Source: Iris pallida (Eukaryota; Streptophyta; Magnoliopsida; Asparagales; Iridaceae). From it: 64,000 nucleotides of DNA. Position numbers and translations under genes: made by a program. Positions 44,407 through 56,300 of this stretch are shown here, piece after piece. The stretch's first letter is position 1; each line of letters starts with the position of its first letter. The stretch covers positions 24,200,331 to 24,264,330 of the forward strand of contig JANAVB010031417.1 in the NCBI GenBank assembly GCA_029216955.1, read 5' to 3'. A model generated the notes under the pieces. The model did no database searches, was not told the DNA's origin, and saw only the letters and a program-made list of their open reading frames with translations.

Positions 44407-46890
44407 GCTCTACTATCAAACAATTCTCAACACCCAAATCCCTACGTTATCCCGTGGCCTCCGTTCTCGGCACCACAACCCACCACAATACTGCCGCCAT
44501 GATCATCATCACCACCACCACAAATATCGTGTCCAGCCTCGGGTCCGACCCCGGGCTTTGGTGTCCCTGTCCGTGTTTGCATTCAATCCTTTCTTTCAGT
44601 CTTCTACAACCACAACGCATATTCCGTGTTAGACATTGGACACAACCAGACCAAAATACAGAGAATCAATGGCCGACCCTAACCTACTCTCGCTTGACGC
44701 CGCCCTACCTTGCTTCTCTGGCACATACCCGAACCATTGTGAGGTTTTCGGCAAGCGCCGAGCCCTGTGCCGACGTTCTACATACTTGATCGCTACGACG
44801 CATGTTTGAGCCGCGACACGTCGGAAATAGCTACGACATGGCTGACGTTCTTTCCTCGCGGTCGCACCCTCCCAGCGAGCCCCGCACGCGGTACAGCCCG
44901 TCCCGGCAGCGCCGTTGGCCGTGTTCCCCATCGACTGAAGCCCTCATCTTGTCCCTCCGCCCCGGCCACGGTGGCACGACTGTACAGTCGTCGGAGCAGC
45001 ACACCGGTCCAGATCTCGAACTCGCAACCTCCTCCGCCGTGCATCGACACTGCCTCTAATCAATCGACCGATCGGCGGGAAACTCCGCTGGAACCACCGG
45101 CGGCGCTACTCTGCAGCCGCGAGCGCCGCCCGGACCGAACAGCTCATCCCGACCGTCGGAGACCGTGCCTCGAGGCTCCGTGACCTAGCCCCTCGTCGGT
45201 CGCCGCCCACCAGTCAATCGTGTCCCGCGTCAGAGCCGCCTCTACGCGACGGCCGTGCCACCACGGTGAGTTGCTCCTTCCCCTTTTATTCTTCTTCCCC
45301 TTTCTTTTTTCACATCAGCTGATTATAATTAGGAAATTGTTTCCTCTCTCTCTCTGCTGAGAAGAGAGAAGTAATAGGGTTATTGGGCCGGGTTCGGTCC
45401 AGTTACTGGGCTTGGACTTAGGCCATAAAAAAATAGGTTTTAAACAATTGATTTGAATTAGTATATATATAAATACAAGTATATATATGTAGTTAAATGC
45501 TAAATTTTATTACTGTTATTAATAGTATTATTAATATTATTCTGTAGTTATTATTACTATTAGTATCATTATTATTATTTCTATTATTTTGTTATTGGTT
45601 ATTTAGTATAAAATGGTTTGGGCCAGGCCGAAAATGAGTTAATAAGGTAAGAGATGAGTATTTAAGTTATATTTTTATTTGGATTAGTATTTTAAATTAG
45701 TTAGATTTATTTGCTAAGTAGAGATTATATTAATATTTTACTTAGATGTTATTATAAGCCTTTTTAACTTAAAATTGTAACATCTGTATGTTTGGGTTTT
45801 GGGCTGAGTTATAAATGTATTTTGGAACCCTATAATATCTTTTTGGGCTGGGTATTATATACGTGTATATATGTAGTAAAATGTTATATTATTATGACTA
45901 TTATTCTTTGGTTATTATTATTATTATTACCATTAGTACTATTTAACATATTTATATTGTTTTGTTAAAATAAGTACATAGAATAATTTCCTAAAATGTA
46001 CTTTATAACAAAACATAATTTGGCTCTATATATAGATGATTTACATATATATTGGTTTATTATAATGGACTTATATGATATTGTTTCTTCCAAATAAAAT
46101 ATATAGTCTTTAAGGGATATTTTAGACTCCTAAAAATAAGTATATTGGGTTCAAGCCCAATGGTTTTCATATAAACTATAGCAAACAAAACATTTATTAT
46201 TTTTGGGGTTTTACTTTTATAAATATTTTTCCTAATATAGGTACATATATCTTCTAAAGTAGGGATTATTTTCTAAGTCAAACCCCCTTTAACTTAAATC
46301 ATTTTTCGATCGTAACTAATCAATAATTTCTATTTTCTTGCAACCCGAACATTACCTACGGCTAAGTGGACTATTCCAAACGCAACGGAATTGTCGGTTT
46401 CACCAGCTAAGGACCTCAGGCAAGTGCACTTTCTGATTGTTTTCGATTCATAGTAGTCTTTTTATTTCATGTTATACATATGTCTTGCTGCTTGTTGACA
46501 TGCTCGTCACACGGAGTAGTCGGGAGGGGAAATATCTTAGTAGACATGTGGACTACCCAGAACTATCCCCATGATGTCTATTCGTGAACAATAGCACCTG
46601 TACACGACACGTGCAGGTGCCGAATTTACCCCCTAGCCGTTCACATGTCGAAACGGATATTTTACACCACATAGGAAGTTGTCTTTTATTTATTTCCCTT
46701 TTTTTCTCCACCGTACCATGTCATCAGTTACCTTCTATTTTTATCTCTCATATGTTATTTTCATGTCTTGTTAATTCTATTGTGTTTTTGCATTGCCGTC
46801 GGTTTGTGTACTTGTTCCATTCCTGACTGAAAATCAACATTTTTCAGGTTAGCCATGGATTCACTTAGCTTGGGAGATACGGGTGTACAT

Positions 46891-47415
46891 TGTCACGCCC
46901 CGCTCCTGTAGGAGCGATCGTCCTCGCTAAGGCGTGATGCCGTACGAGCCTAGATTGCGCTCGTGCAAGACGGGTTCCATAACGGCCGATTGCAGCGGCT
47001 GCGACGGGGTCGTCGCACAGAAGTCCCATGCAGAGACATTGAATGATAGCAGCGGAAATTAGAACAAAACACAATTCATTCAAAAGAAGCTCTTTATTGA
47101 TATTGAAACAACGGTTACATTGGGGGCACAAGGCCAAGATTACAATAACTCAAGTTCACTCATCTCACATTACAAGCTCACTCTGCTCTTTCTCATCTCT
47201 CAATAACAAGTCTTGATCCAGCGGAAGCTTCGGAAGGCGACGTCCATACATTATGTCCCGTATAAGTCTTGACTCCATGCGACCGCCTGCTTTGAATCGC
47301 CAAGGAACTCCGTACCTCGACGCATCCAAGCGAGTCCCGCGCCACGAGCTTCTACCTGTGCCTGCACATGTAAACTATGTGGGTGTCAGTACTCAACTGT
47401 ACTGGTGGAATGAGC
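46891..47415 (-). repeat. LTR fragment related to the neighbouring chromovirus
   Basis: Begins TGTCACGCCCCGCTCCTG, the same opening as the chromovirus LTR that follows, and runs for 525 bp until that LTR starts at 47416. It appears to be the end of another LTR in the same orientation, cut by the chromovirus insertion. The remainder would lie beyond the right edge of the window. Confidence 0.5.
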
Positions 47416-50400
47416 TGTCACGCCCCAGAACCAGAATACTGGAGAGCGGGGGAATGACTCAGCCAGCTACGTATTACGGGTAGATGAATACCGTATAATA
47501 CGATCAATGCTGTCTAACCAGACGAGGGGGTGCATACTACATAAAGGTCTTACTATGGTCATTTCACATCTATTGTCTCAATCATTCAAACAAGGAAACA
47601 ATAATAGAGAACATATAAGATAAAGCAGTAAGGCGTCCCAAATGTTCAGTCAAAATGTTCTTGAGATCTGGCTTTACAAAATATAGCCAGATGATATAGC
47701 AAGTATACACAATTGTTATCAGCTGCAGTCTGACTTAATTACAATCATGTAAAAGTAAGTACAAGACAATCCGACTAACATGTCGGTGCCAAACGGCTAA
47801 GTATAAAGGTAAATAACAAAACGAGCGGTGAAGTAAGGAACCCACTCGAGTTCTCCTGCAATCATGCCTCTAGTATTGACCATCTTGGAGGTAGAAGTAC
47901 GCTGGATCCTCGGGAACCGGCTCTAAATCTGGCCATACAAAACCAGAGAGGTTAGACCTCTAATAGCAAGTACCGCAAGGAAGCACGATATGAGACATTA
48001 AACCAGTAAATAAGAGAATATAATAATAGATCTCTGCTTGCTACTGGGATTCACATAACATCACGACACTTCGAACCAACCTCCCAACCAAACAAGGACA
48101 GAAGTTGGCCCGTCATGTCCTGATGCTCTGATCATCTCAGTTAGGTAACAGAGTAGGTACAGTACACAAACAAATCAACTTAAACGGCCATCCAACTCCT
48201 ACGGCTTACTACTGTGAGCTCCAAGTTATCCTGGAATTATGCAATAAAGATTTTTCAGTTCTTACTATGGACAAGCAAGGCTAGTCGATCCAATCAATCA
48301 ATTGCGCCAATCATGAATTAGACGAGTCCCAGCAGGACGCCCGTCATCAATATACAATATACAATAAATAGTATTATCAGATACCGCTCCATGCCCGTGT
48401 GGTAGGTTTGCAGTATCTGTGGGGACCAGCCGGCCTATCGGGCACTACTAGTCCCAAGAGGGCTGTCATGTAAGAACTCGAGAATCCATTCTCTCCATGC
48501 AATCATTATTTTTATTTAACTTAATAGTCTCTACGTTGAGTGAAATCCCATGCCGTGGATCATGGTCATTCGGAATGAGTACTTTAGTACGGGGTACGAT
48601 ATGCACAACTCTACAACGATGCCCGTGCGGTTAGGTTGTAGGTCTTACATAGCGTAATGCAACAATCCAAACTAACCACGGAACAATCATGCCTTGACCA
48701 TAAAATACACATGCTTCTTTTATAGTAAAATAAATAAATAAATAAATTGAAGCCTGCATGTGTGCCTGTATGTCAATATTCGGGATCGGCCAATCGATTA
48801 TAGTAGTTCATACTTAATATGAACGTGTCTCATTCATTCATTTCAATAAGACGACTAGCCAGTCTCTTAGTTCCATCTAGGAACGCATGATAAATAATTA
48901 ATCAAGATAACAATCAATGTTAATTAATGCCAAATTCGGAAAATAAATATTGGGAAATAAATAATGTTTGGGAAAATAAAGAATCTCATGTGCTGTGGAA
49001 AATGATTGGGAAATAAATAAATCTCATGCACTGTGGGGAATGTTTGGAAAATAAAGAATCTCATGCGCTGTGGGAAAGGTTGGAAAATAAATAATATCAT
49101 GCGCCTGAGGGAAATGATTGGAAAATAATTAAACTCATGCGCTGTGGGAATGCGGCTGTGAGAAATAAATATCATGCGCTGTGGAATAAGATTGGAAAAT
49201 AAATAATCCATGCGCCTGAGGAATGAGATTGGTAAATAAATAAATCTCATGCGCCTGAGGAATGCGGCTGTGGGAAATAAATATCATGCGCTGTGGAATA
49301 AGATTGAGAAATAAATAATCTATACGCCTGAGGAATGAGATTGGGAAATAAATATCATGCGCTGTGGAATAAGATTGGAAAATAAATAATCCATGCGCCT
49401 GAGGAATGAGATTAGGAAATAAATAATCTCATGCGCCTGAGGAATGCGGCTGTGGGAAATAAATATCATGCGCTGTGGAATAAGATTGAGAAATAAATAA
49501 TCCATGCGCCTGAGGAATGAGATTGGGAAATAAATATCATGCGCCTGAGGAATGAGATTGGGAAATAAATAATCTTATGCGCTTGAGGAATGAGATTGAG
49601 AAATAAATAATCTCATGCGCCTGAGGAATGAGATTGGGAAATAAATATCATGCGCCTGAGGAATGAGATTGGGAAATAAATAATCTCATGCGCCTGAGGA
49701 ATGAGATTGGGAAATAAATAATCTCATGCGCCTGAATGCGGCTGTGGAAAATAAATATCATGCGCTGTGGAATAAGATTGAGAAATAAATAATCCATGCG
49801 CCTGAGGAATGAGATTGGGAAATAAATATCATGCGCTGTGGAATAAGATTGGAAAATAAATAATCCATGCGCCTGAGGAATGAGATTAGGAAATAAATAA
49901 TCTCATGCGCCTGAGGAATGCGGCTGTGGGAAATAAATATCATGCGCTGTGGAATAAGATTGAGAAATAAATAATCCATGCGCCTGAGGAATGAGATTGG
50001 GAAATAAATATCATGCGCTTGAGGAATGAGATTGGGAAATAAATAATCTCATGCGCTTGAGGAATGAGATTGGGAAATAAATAATCTCATGCGCCTGAGG
50101 AATGAGATTGGGAAATAAATATCATGCGCCTGAGGAATGAGATTGGAAAATAAATAATCTCATGCGCCTGAGGAATGAGATTGGGAAATAAATAATCTCA
50201 TGCACCTGAGAAATGCGGCTGTGGAAAATAAATATCATGCGCTGTGGAATAAGATTGAGAAATAAATAATCCATGCGCCTGAGGAATGAGATTGGGAAAT
50301 AAATAATCTCATGCGCCTGAGGAATGCGGCTGTGGGAATAAAGATTTCCATGCGCCTGAGGAAATTAAGATTTGATGCGCTGGACTGTCCTTCTTCTCCG

Positions 50401-51104
50401 AATTTTCTGAGAACAGAACCATGGGAACCATGGAAGCCATTGCTTCCAAGGTTCATAAATCCTTCATCCCAAGTCCAAATATGGACTTCCATAGGTCAAA
50501 ATTGGGTAGAACGAAATTCTCTACAACATGGAACCATCAAAACTTGAAGATAGCAAAGTTTACTAGATCAAAACCTAAGAAATCCGAAAATGTAACAAAC
50601 TTAGATCTACAACAAATAAGCCATGGAAATTGAAAATGCTAAGTACTAAAGAGACTTAAAATCAAATAGGGAAGATGATGGAACAATAAAAATAGGGATC
50701 CATCAAGAAGCAAGTTGGCACTTGCCTATCTCTTCTAGGTTGGTGGGAGAGTTATGAGGAAGAAGAAGAGTAATGGTGAAGTAATGAAGAGAGAGAAAGG
50801 AGATGGGCTTTAAATGGAAGGGGTGGTGGTAGGTGGGGGTTTATTTCGGTTCATGATGAACCAACATAATTAAACCAATCTGAGCCGAACCCGTAGCAAA
50901 GCTAAAGCAGAGTATAAAAGCAGAAAGTAAAGTGCAGAAATAAAATTACAGGAAATAGATTAACATGGAATTTAAAGAGCAGATAATTAATTAACATAAA
51001 AATTTAAAGGAATTTAACTACAGAATAATACATGATAAATACTAAATAAATACACATGAGCTGTTCATATATAAAAATACGCATTCCGGGAACGGAGAGT
51101 GACA
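47416..51104 (-). repeat. 3' LTR of the chromovirus, about 3.7 kb, with internal array
   Basis: The outer edge TGTCACGCCCCAGAACC is shared with 56301. The inner edge GAGAGTGACA (to 51104) is followed by a purine tract on the minus strand (CTAAGGTGGGTAGAGA). Contains the tandem array at 48935-50353. Confidence 0.88.
48935..50353. repeat. Satellite-like tandem array in the 3' LTR
   Basis: Units of roughly 38-55 bp on the theme CATGCGCCTGAGGAATGAGA plus TTGGGAAATAAATAATCT. Variant units have GCGCTGTGGAATAAGATTG or GAATGCGGCTGTGGGAAAT. A higher-order block is repeated with a 473-bp period (marker ATTAGGAAATAAATAATCTC at 49411 and 49884). The minus-strand ORFs across it are repeats of one peptide and not genes. 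Confidence 0.92.
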
Positions 51105-51272
51105 TCTCTACCCACCTTAGAAAAATTCCGTCCTCGGAATTTCAAATCCAAGCCGGATAGAAATATCAGAGCTAAACTAATACAAGCAATTCTAGTGAGC
51201 AAGCAATCATTTTACCATATCAAAAGCAAGTACTATATAAGTAAATCCATCAATCTACGATATCAGGTAGTT

Positions 51273-54200
51273 CTATCCATAAGGCGATAAGCATGAAAAA
51301 TCAAGACAATCAAGGTATACAGAAAGAGATATACCTTGTGAGTCAAACAGGTGTGGATACCGTGATCGGATATCATCCTCACGTTCCCACGTTGACTCTC
51401 CCAAGGAGTGATGACCCCAAGCAACACGGACAAGACTAATTGTTCGGTTCTTGAGTATCTTCTCTCTTCGGTCCAAAATGGACACAGGCTGTTCCTCGTA
51501 AGACAGGTTGGTACCAACAACCAGCTCCGAATGATCGATGACATGACTTGGGTCCGATACATACCTACGTAATTGAGATACATGAAACACGTCATGCACC
51601 TCTCGTAATGAAGGTGGGAGGGATAAACGATAAGCAACATCGCCTATCCGATCAAGGATAACGAATGGGCCCACGTACCGCGGACTCAATTTCCTGCGAA
51701 CGCCAAATCTAATGACCCCACGAGTAGGTGAGATCCGCAAGAATACGTGGTCCCCAACAGAGAACTCTAACGGCCTACGATGCTGGTCCGCCCAATGACG
51801 ATGCCGATCCTGCGCAACTCGAAGTCGCTCTCTAATTCCCTTAACCACTTCAACCGTCTGAACAATCATTTCTGGGCCTAACATTTTCCTCTCTCCGATA
51901 TCATCCCATGCAAGCGGTGACCTACACTTCTTACCATATAGTGCTTCAAATGGCGCCATCTGGATACTGGCTTGATAACTATTATTGTGTGAGAACTCAA
52001 CTAAGTGCAGGTGGCTCTCCTAAGATCCTCCAAAATCTAGAGTGCAGGCTCGTAATATGTCTTCTAAAGTCTGAATCGTTCTTTCTGATTGCCCATCTAT
52101 TTATGGATGGTAAGCTGTGCTAAAGCTTAACTTGGTACCCAGACTATGATGTAAGCTCTTCCAGAAGTGTGATGTAAAGCGGGTATCTCGATCCGACACA
52201 ATACTGACAGGAACTCCATGCTGCCTGACTATCTGTTGCATATACAACTCTGCCAACTTTTCTGTAGATTGTCCTACTCTGAAAGGAAGAAAGTGTGCTA
52301 CCTTCGTAAGTCGGTCTACTATCACCCAAATAGCATCTTTACCACTTGGCGATCTTGGTAAACCGGTCACAAAGTCCATTGTAATATGCTCCCATTTCCA
52401 TTCCGGAATAGAAAGCGGTTGCAATAACCCAGCTGGCCTCTGCTGTTCTGCCTTCACTTGCTGACATACCAAGCAACGGAAAACAAATCTAGCTATCTCC
52501 CTCTTCATTCCATTCCACCAGAAATGCTGCTTGATATCTTGATACATCTTGGTCCCTCCAGGGTGAATAGAATACTGAGAACTGTGAGCTTCTGCCATGA
52601 CCTCCTGTCTGATATCTCCACTAGGCACACATAAACGCGATCCGAACCTAAGTGTACCATCTTCATGAATTCTCATCTCCTTCCTGAGCCCTGACTCATA
52701 TTCTGCCCTAAGTTTCTGAATCCTTGGGTCTTGTGCCTGAGCTGCCTTGATCCTGTCTACCAAGTCAAATTGAACTTGTAGACTAGTTAGAACTTCTATA
52801 TCACTAGGAAATATAACTTCGATGCCCATCTCCTGAAGGTCTTCTAAGATATGCCTCTGTGTTGTCAACATAAATGCGCCGCCTCTTCTGCTAAGAGCGT
52901 CTGCTACTACATTCGCCTTGCCTGGATGATACTGAAGCTCTACGTCATAATCCTTGATCAACTCCAGCCACCTTCTCTGCCTCATGTTCAGTTCCTTCTG
53001 AGTAAAGATGTACTTCAGACTTTTGTGGTCTGCGTATATTTCCACTCGGTCACCATATAAGTAATGTCTCCATAGCTTCAGAGCAAACACTACTGCCGCT
53101 AACTCCAAATCATGAGTTGGGTAATTCTTCTCGTGGTCCCGAAGCTGCCTAGATGCATATGCTATCACCTTTCCATGTTGCATAAGGACACATCCAAGTC
53201 CTTTACCTGACGCATCACAATATACTGTAAAACCTCCGGGTCCAACTGGCAATGTAAGAATGGGCGCTGATACCAACTTCTGCTTCAGATTCTCAAATGA
53301 TGCCTGACATTCTGCCGACCAGACGAATGGCACATCCTTCCGTGTCAAGCGGGTCATGGGTGCTGAAAGTCTTGCAAAATCTGACACAAACCTTCTGTAA
53401 TATCCTGCCAATCCCAAGAAACTTCGTACATCAGCTACGGTCTTGGGTACTAGCCAACTCTCTACTGCTTCTACCTTCTTGGGATCCACTGCTACTCCAG
53501 CTCCTGATACAATATGACCCAAAAATGAAATGTGATCCGTCCAGAACTCACACTTGCTGAGCTTGGCATACAACTGGTTCTCTCTCAAAACCTGCAACAC
53601 TTTCCTGAGGTGGTCTTCATGCTCCTCTTCACTAGCTGAGTATACGAGAATGTCGTCAAGGAACACCACGACAAACTGGTCTAAATATGGCATAAAGATG
53701 CGGTTCATCAAATCCATGAATATTGCTGGAGCATTGGTCAAACCAAACGGCATTACTAAGAACTCATAATGCCCATACTTCAACCTGAATGCTGTTTTGG
53801 GAATATCCTCCTTTCGAACCCTCACCTGATGATACTCTGAACGAAGATCTATCTTGGAGAAAACTCTAGCCTTGCTCAACTGATCAAATAAGTCGTCGAT
53901 CCTGGGTAATGGGTACTTGTTCTTCACTGTTGCCGCGTTAAGCTTTCTGTAGTCAATGCACAACCTGGATGACCCATCCTTCTTTCCCACAAGTACCACT
54001 GGTGCTGCCCATGATGACACGCTAGCTTGGATGAACTTCTTCTCCTTCAATTCCTCCATATGCTGATATACCTTGGCCTGCTCTGAATCCGCCATTCTAT
54101 AAACTCAATCTGATATCGGTTCAGTTCCTGGTGCCAATTCTATGCTGAACTCAATATCTCTAACCGGTGGCAGACCTGGAAGCTCTTCAGGAAATACGTC

Positions 54201-56180
54201 TAGAAATTCTTCAACTACCTTCGGGATCTGAACTTCCTCCATTGCCGTTACTACTCCCTGCTCTTGTTGAGTTGCCTCTGATCTGACTAAGGTGAACCGC
54301 TCCATGCCTGGAATATCAAAAGATACACTCCCTCTACGGCAATCTATTGTCGCATGACTGTCTTTCAGCCAGTCCATGCCTAAGATAACGTCGAAATTTC
54401 CAACAGGAAATTCTATCAATCGGACAGGTAAAGAATGCCCGCAAACTACAACGCTACATGCTAGAATAACTCTACTAACTCCTACGAGCCCATTACCAGT
54501 GAGTATATTCAATCTCCCTGGCAATGCCTCGAACTCCATTCCTAGTCGTGTCGCAAATTATGCAGATATAAATGAATGGGATGCTCCCGAATCAAACAAT
54601 GCTACTGCGGGATATGAGGCGACGAGAATGTTACCTGCCACAACATCTCCCGATGCCAATGCCTCTTCCAAGGACAGTGTGAACGCCTGCCCTCGTCCTC
54701 CTTGCTGGTTCCCATGCTGCGGCCTAGCCTGGTGCTGCCGCTGGCCCCTGCCCTGCTGATGCTCGGGTGGTCTATGCTGGTGTTGCTGCATCGGCGGTCC
54801 CTGCTGCCGAAACATCTGAGCCTGTGGCATTAACGGACGCTGGGCCAATGGTCTCACTGCCACTGCAGGTCCTCGATACTGCCCTGCCCCTGGTGCTGGC
54901 AGAGCAGGAAACTGTTGCACTGGTCCTCCTGACCTCGAATTCATAGGACATGTGGTAACCCGATGATCTGGATTTCCACATATCAAACACAGTCTGTTCA
55001 ATGTCCGACACACATCTCTAGTGTGTCCCATCTTTCCACAATAAGTGCATCCCGTCGGGGGTTGCTGGTTCTTCCTCTGTTGCTGTTGCTGCTGCTGCCT
55101 GGATGGTGCTGGTCCTCGTATCGCCACATCGTGGATACGAATGCCGGTGGATGGTATTGTTGTTCGGGGCGCTGCTCTCCCTCCTCCTTCAATCTGACCG
55201 TGGGATCTCTTCTGACCCCCAGTCCTGGTCGCAAGCCTCTGAATGGTGAGCTCATGCCTTCGAGTTGCCGTTAATATCTCATCAAAAGTCTGGTAATTGT
55301 GCCCCTCTATTAATTGCAAGAGCTCAAGATGAAACCCTTGCTGAAACCTCATGGCCCTATGGCGCTCTATTGCTACCATCTCTGGGGCAAATCTACTCAA
55401 TCTGCAGAATTCCGCTGCATAAGCATCTACAGTCTTGTCGGCCTGCCTGAGGTTGAAAAACTTCTGTTGTAGCTCAAACTGCGCCACAACTCCATAGTAC
55501 TTAGTCATGAATCTTGTAGTGAAATCGTCCCAAGCCACAGGACGTCTAATGCCCACTTCTTCTGATTCCCACCAATCACGTGCGAGGTCCTGAAGTAACA
55601 ACTTTACTAGATCCACACGTTCTTCTGCCGGTACCTTAGCCGCTGTCAGAATAGCCTCCATATCCTTAAGCCATACATTTGCTGAGATGGCATCCTCCGT
55701 GCCCTCGAAACGGCGGGGGTTGTACTTGCAAAACCTGGCTGATGCTCCTGAATCAGCCCTCACTCCTCTTTCCAAAGCCGTCTGCAATCCTTGGTTAAGC
55801 AACACATTCTGCTGTTGTAGCTGAGTGTGCATGCGCTGCTGGGCCAACATCTGATGTTGCTGAGTGGCCATCATTCCTCTCATGATCTCCAAAAGGGCTG
55901 GTGTGTCTACTTGGAAAGGTGGAACTGTTGGTGGTGGTGGAACATCCGGATACTGCGATCCAGCTGCTGCTTCTACTATCACTTCTTCCTGGGTAGCCTT
56001 CTGAGGTGAGACTGGCCCTTGTTGCTGACCAACAAGGTCAGGTTGTCCATGTTGCTGTCCATGTTGTTGCTGTCCAGCTCTGACAGATGCGGACGAGGTG
56101 CCCCTAAGAAAAGGGACAAGAGAACAATCAAACGATCGGACATAAAGGATCAATGAAGTCAAAGGATACCGGAATGTCAA
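51273..56180 (-). pseudogene. Chromovirus gag-pol polyprotein, one frame with four stop codons
   Basis: All parts lie in one minus-strand frame. Gag has CTYCGKMGHTRDVC and CLICGNPDHRVTTC zinc knuckles. Protease has LFDSGASHSFIS, RT has [13 protein letters not shown] (with [10 protein letters not shown] upstream), RNase H has [14 protein letters not shown], and integrase has [11 protein letters not shown] with [15 protein letters not shown] and [13 protein letters not shown]-terminal chromodomain-like end (PVSILDRREKILKNRTISL, STWEREDDIRSRYPHLF) follows. Stops at 54560-54558 (protease), 54107-54105 (before RT), 52103-52101 and 52022-52020 (integrase) disable it. No frameshift is seen. The gag start is uncertain; 56180 is the first in-frame ATG. 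A chromodomain is thought to direct integration into heterochromatin. Confidence 0.92.
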
Positions 56181-56279
56181 GCAAGGGTTGAGAACAACGA
56201 ATCATGAGATCAAGGGGGAACACATGTGATTGAGACATCCTATAAAACAAAACACCCCACAAGTCTGAAATCAGACCTG

Positions 56280-56291
56280 CATGGGCCACCA
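56280..56291 (-). other. Weak candidate primer-binding site of the chromovirus
   Basis: The minus strand reads TGGTGGCCCATG, 9 nt inside the 5' LTR edge. The common initiator-methionine site is not present there. The matching tRNA is not identified. Confidence 0.25.
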
Positions 56292-56300
56292 CTAAAACCT

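Larger units (their letters stand above)
42098..46890 (+). repeat. LTR-like non-coding DNA, probably an old chromovirus-type LTR
   Basis: TGTAATGTCCCGCTCCG at 42098 resembles the TGTAACACCCC-type start of large Ty3 chromovirus LTRs. The stretch lacks genes and has long AT-rich runs. Near 46345-46430 (CTACGGCTAAGTGGACTATT, then CAGCTAAGGACCTCAGG) it carries sequence of a style I associate with such LTRs. A CA end could be GTGTACA near 46889. It contains a later solo LTR. Short ORFs at 44500-45180 are in a GC-rich patch and match nothing I recognise. Identity as one LTR is an inference. Confidence 0.35.

Noticed and set aside
44303..45183. Cluster of ORFs of 85-138 aa on both strands
   Set aside because: GC-rich patch open in many frames; no recognisable domain, and it lies in LTR-like DNA.
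48935..50353. CRISPR-like array of short repeats
   Set aside because: Units are tandem without unique spacers and sit inside an LTR of a plant retrotransposon.
49320..50492. Minus-strand ORFs with repeated peptide (MDYLFLNLIPQRMIFIS...)
   Set aside because: They are translations of the tandem array in the chromovirus LTR; phase and length change with unit number and there is no independent support.
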